Shown in pieces: positions 61,862-64,000 of a stretch of DNA of 64,000 nt. The translations under genes and the position numbers were made by a program. The stretch covers positions 186,001 through 250,000 of the forward strand of contig CAYXOL010000001.1 in assembly GCA_964467165.1 (NCBI GenBank). The letters run 5' to 3'. The notes beneath the pieces were generated by a model. The model searched no databases. It had not been told where the DNA came from and saw only the letters and a program-made list of their open reading frames with translations. The DNA is from Clostridium_AD sp964467165. GTDB taxonomy: Bacteria > Bacillota > Clostridia > Clostridiales > Clostridiaceae. Positions within the stretch are counted from its first letter, which is position 1; each line of letters begins with the position of its first letter.

Positions 61862-63151
61862 TTAAGGTACGAGTCTTGTTCTATCTCTTGGAATAAGACA
61901 TGATTCTCTTACATTTTCCAGTCCTAATAATTGCGCTGTTATTCTTTCTAGACCTATGGCAAGACCCCCATGAATAGGCATTCCATATTTAAATACGCAG
62001 GTATAATTCTCGTAATTTTCTGGAGTTAGGCCCTTGTACTTAATATTTTTTATTAACATATCATAATCATGAATCCTTTGCCCCCCAGTTGTAATTTCAA
62101 TGCCTCTAAATAATAAGTCAAAGCTCCGTGTCTCTTCTTCTCCATAAGGCATAGTGTACATTGGTCTTTTTCTTCTTGGATAATGAGTTAAGAATATAAA
62201 ATCACAACCTAATTTTTCCTTAGCATATCTGCAAATTAATTTTTCTCCTTCTGGGTCTAAATCTCCATCTAAATCTGTTTTATTATATTCCTTTTCTAAT
62301 ATTTCTAAAGCTTCACTAAATTTAATTTTCGGGATTTTGTTTTTTATCCTTGGTATATCTGCCTTTAAGGTTTCTAGATATATATTCCCTTCTTCTTCTA
62401 CCTTATTTAAAATAAACTTCAATAATTTTTCTTCCATTTCCATAATATCTTCTTCATCTTTAATAAATCCCATTTCAAAGTCCATACTAATATATTCATT
62501 TAAGTGCCTATTTGTATTGTGCTGCTCTGCTCTATAAACATGTGCAACTTCGAAAACTCTCTCAAAGCCAGCTCCCACCATCATTTGTTTATAAAATTGA
62601 GGACTTTGAGCAAGGTATGCTTTATTTTCAAAATATTTCACTTCAAACATGTCAGTTCCACCCTCTGCACCCTCTGCAACAATTTTAGGTGTGAATATTT
62701 CTGTAAAGCCTTCATTGGTTAGAAATTGTCTAAAACCTTGAACTATAAGATTTTGAATCTTAAATATTGAATTTACTTTTGGATGTCTTAAGCTTAATAC
62801 TCTGTTATTTAGCATAGTATCTAAGTTTATCTCTAATTCAGGCTTATTTATCACAATAGGTAACTCTGCTACTGAACTGTTAATCATCTCAAAGTTCTCA
62901 ATCAACACTTCATAAGCATTTAATGTATTATTGCTTTCTTTCACTTCTCCCATTATTGATACAACTGATTCTAATTTTACATCGCTAATATCCATAACAC
63001 TATTCTCTACAACACATTGCACCAGACCAGTTCTATCTCTTATAATAATAAAAGTAATAGCCTTTAACTTTCTTACACGATATACCCAACCTTTTATTAA
63101 AGCTTTTTCATTTGTGTGATTTCCTAATTCATTTATCATAATTCTTTCCAT
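61862..63151 (-). CDS. aspS: aspartyl-tRNA synthetase, archaeal/eukaryotic type
   Basis: 429 residues, class IIb. OB-fold anticodon domain (about 1-110; GWVYRVRKLKAITFIIIRDR), motif 2 HVYRAEQHNTNRHLNEYISMDFE, motif 3 GGLAIGLERIT. It has no GAD insertion, so it is the archaeal-type AspRS rather than the 590-residue bacterial form. In clostridia this type is usually a second AspRS, sometimes used to make Asp-tRNA-Asn. Start ATG with GAGGAGG. Two tandem T-boxes lie upstream. Confidence 0.92.
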   Translation of the reverse strand: MERIMINELGNHTNEKALIKGWVYRVRKLKAITFIIIRDRTGLVQCVVENSVMDISDVKLESVVSIMGEVKESNNTLNAYEVLIENFEMINSSVAELPIVINKPELEINLDTMLNNRVLSLRHPKVNSIFKIQNLIVQGFRQFLTNEGFTEIFTPKIVAEGAEGGTDMFEVKYFENKAYLAQSPQFYKQMMVGAGFERVFEVAHVYRAEQHNTNRHLNEYISMDFEMGFIKDEEDIMEMEEKLLKFILNKVEEEGNIYLETLKADIPRIKNKIPKIKFSEALEILEKEYNKTDLDGDLDPEGEKLICRYAKEKLGCDFIFLTHYPRRKRPMYTMPYGEEETRSFDLLFRGIEITTGGQRIHDYDMLIKNIKYKGLTPENYENYTCVFKYGMPIHGGLAIGLERITAQLLGLENVRESCLIPRDRTRLVP

Positions 63152-63183
63152 AATATTTTCCTCCTCAAAAATAATATATTACT

Positions 63184-63358
63184 AAAAAATAAAGCCCCTT
63201 GAGCCATAAGCTCAAGGGGCAAAATATTTCGCGGTACCACCCTTGTATAACTTTGTTAATTCAAATTCACCAAATACTAAATAACACCTCCAATAGATTG
63301 AGCTCTAATCTATTGATATACTAATAATATCCAACGATTTCGTTGAAACTAAAGTAAA
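63184..63358 (-). promoter_or_regulatory. second (proximal) T-box of aspS, no clear Stem I
   Basis: Minus strand T-box AAGGGTGGTACCGCG (63245-63230) followed by terminator GCCCCTTGAGC / GCTCAAGGGGC with T run (63220-63184). Upstream only about 105 bases are available, holding the hairpins CAACG/CGTTG and CAATAGATT/AATCTATTG; the specifier, AG-bulge and distal motifs of a normal Stem I were not found. Confidence 0.75.
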
Positions 63359-63640
63359 TAAAAAAAGCCCTCTCTCCATAATAGGAGTGAAAACTATATT
63401 CACGGTACCATCCTAATTTGATAAAGCTAAAAATCAACTAAATCATCTCTAATCCCTTTAACGGGGGAATCCGACTTATCCTACTATATATTTCAAATAA
63501 GTATCTCCAGGATGTCACTTCAATATTACGTTTCTCATAGAGCTCTCACTATCCTCTACTCGCTTTGGATACTAGGTTAATATTTACTATTCCCTTCAAA
63601 GAATTCTGAATATTCATTTTCTATATAATACATCATATTT
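63359..63640 (-). promoter_or_regulatory. first (distal) T-box of aspS, apparent Asp (GAC) specifier
   Basis: Minus strand T-box AGGATGGTACCGTG (63414-63401), terminator CACTCC-TATTAT-GGAGAG with seven Ts (63395-63359), and a full-length Stem I region (63480-63620). The context GAAGT-GAC-ATCCTGGAG aligns with the asnB leader and gives specifier GAC at 63516-63514. Confidence 0.88.
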
Positions 63641-63663
63641 TTTTCATTGTCAATATACTTTTT

Positions 63664-64000
63664 TTATATCTTCATAGCTTTTGCTAAGGCATTAATTTTG
63701 CTTAATGTCTTCCAATTACGAACAGTTGTTGGCACCTTTAATTTGTAAAGATTATTAGCAAGTTTTGAATCCCGAATACTATGCTGGAATAAAAGATACA
63801 CTTCTCTCCCTACAATTCGATATTTATCACTTTCACTTTTGTAAGCAGCTATAGACTCAATATTTTCGTTTAAAGGATTATGTACCAATAAAGCTACATA
63901 TAGAATCTCTACCTCGGACAATGCCTTCGATTCTCTTACTTCATCCTCAGAGAATGGGCAGTTCAAAATAATCCGTTCTAACTCTTCAGCCGTTCTCAAA
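63664..64000 (-). CDS. DUF1697 family protein, 5' end outside window
   Basis: 111 C-terminal residues. RTAEELERIILNCPF is the mid-protein signature of DUF1697 (COG3797); the protein ends PTTVRNWKTLSKINALAKAMK, also typical. The Met at 63999 is internal; about 65 N-terminal residues lie beyond the edge. Function unknown. Confidence 0.88.
   Translation of the reverse strand, partial: LRTAEELERIILNCPFSEDEVRESKALSEVEILYVALLVHNPLNENIESIAAYKSESDKYRIVGREVYLLFQHSIRDSKLANNLYKLKVPTTVRNWKTLSKINALAKAMKI

Overview
The window is AT-rich DNA from an anaerobic, low-GC Gram-positive bacterium, most likely Clostridium or a close relative. Pointers are T-box leaders, strong GGAGG ribosome-binding sites, CWB2 cell-wall repeats, an archaeal-type AspRS, many Fe-S and flavin enzymes and two cache-domain chemoreceptors. 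No rRNA, tRNA, CRISPR array, intact insertion sequence or prophage was seen. Most genes lie on the minus strand. A chemoreceptor (left edge) and a DUF1697 gene (right edge) are cut by the window.

Regions. 1-5.8 kb: chemoreceptor, ABC-F ribosome-protection-type ATPase behind a terminator/attenuator, MpsC-family protein, OFA-type MFS carrier. 6-16 kb: a catabolic block (BCCT carrier, FGGY kinase, SDR, EtfA, EtfB, OPA-like MFS carrier, GlcD/AGPS-type FAD dehydrogenase) divergent from an RpiR regulator; the FAD dehydrogenase plus ETF pair resembles the electron-bifurcating lactate dehydrogenase layout. 16-18.5 kb: a PTS EIIC-EAL fusion (c-di-GMP) whose C-terminus runs antisense through a histidine-kinase relic.

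18.8-30.2 kb: the most distinctive block. A four-gene operon (DAPG/phloretin-hydrolase-family enzyme, ferredoxin, AprA/fumarate-reductase-like flavoprotein, enoate-reductase-type OYE) lies behind a good sigma-54 promoter and next to a PAS sigma-54 activator. Beside it is an OFA carrier plus a second OYE, divergent from a PadR regulator. The pairing of an enoate reductase with a phloretin-hydrolase-like enzyme suggests reductive cleavage of a flavonoid-like or acyl-phenol compound.

30-42.7 kb: nitroreductase with a nearby relic copy, HMA protein, two tandem LysM-L,D-transpeptidase proteins (the first without catalytic residues), then purine catabolism: guanine deaminase behind a guanine-type riboswitch that looks like an ON switch, three-subunit xanthine dehydrogenase, a MocA-like/ModE-like fusion and an EFR1 ferredoxin. 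42.8-52.3 kb: second chemoreceptor; a MarR gene next to a deletion relic of an OYE gene whose promoter/operator is nearly duplicated in front of a quinone oxidoreductase; nitroreductase, PatB-type lyase, polysaccharide deacetylase, flavodoxin-fold reductases, lipase-like hydrolase.

52.3-64 kb: asparagine synthetase behind an Asn T-box and a tandem structured repeat, DsrE protein, coat-like protein, ABC exporter, CWB2 surface protein, double PilZ protein, small siroheme reductase-like protein, and an archaeal-type AspRS behind two tandem T-boxes (the first with an apparent Asp specifier, the second lacking an evident Stem I).
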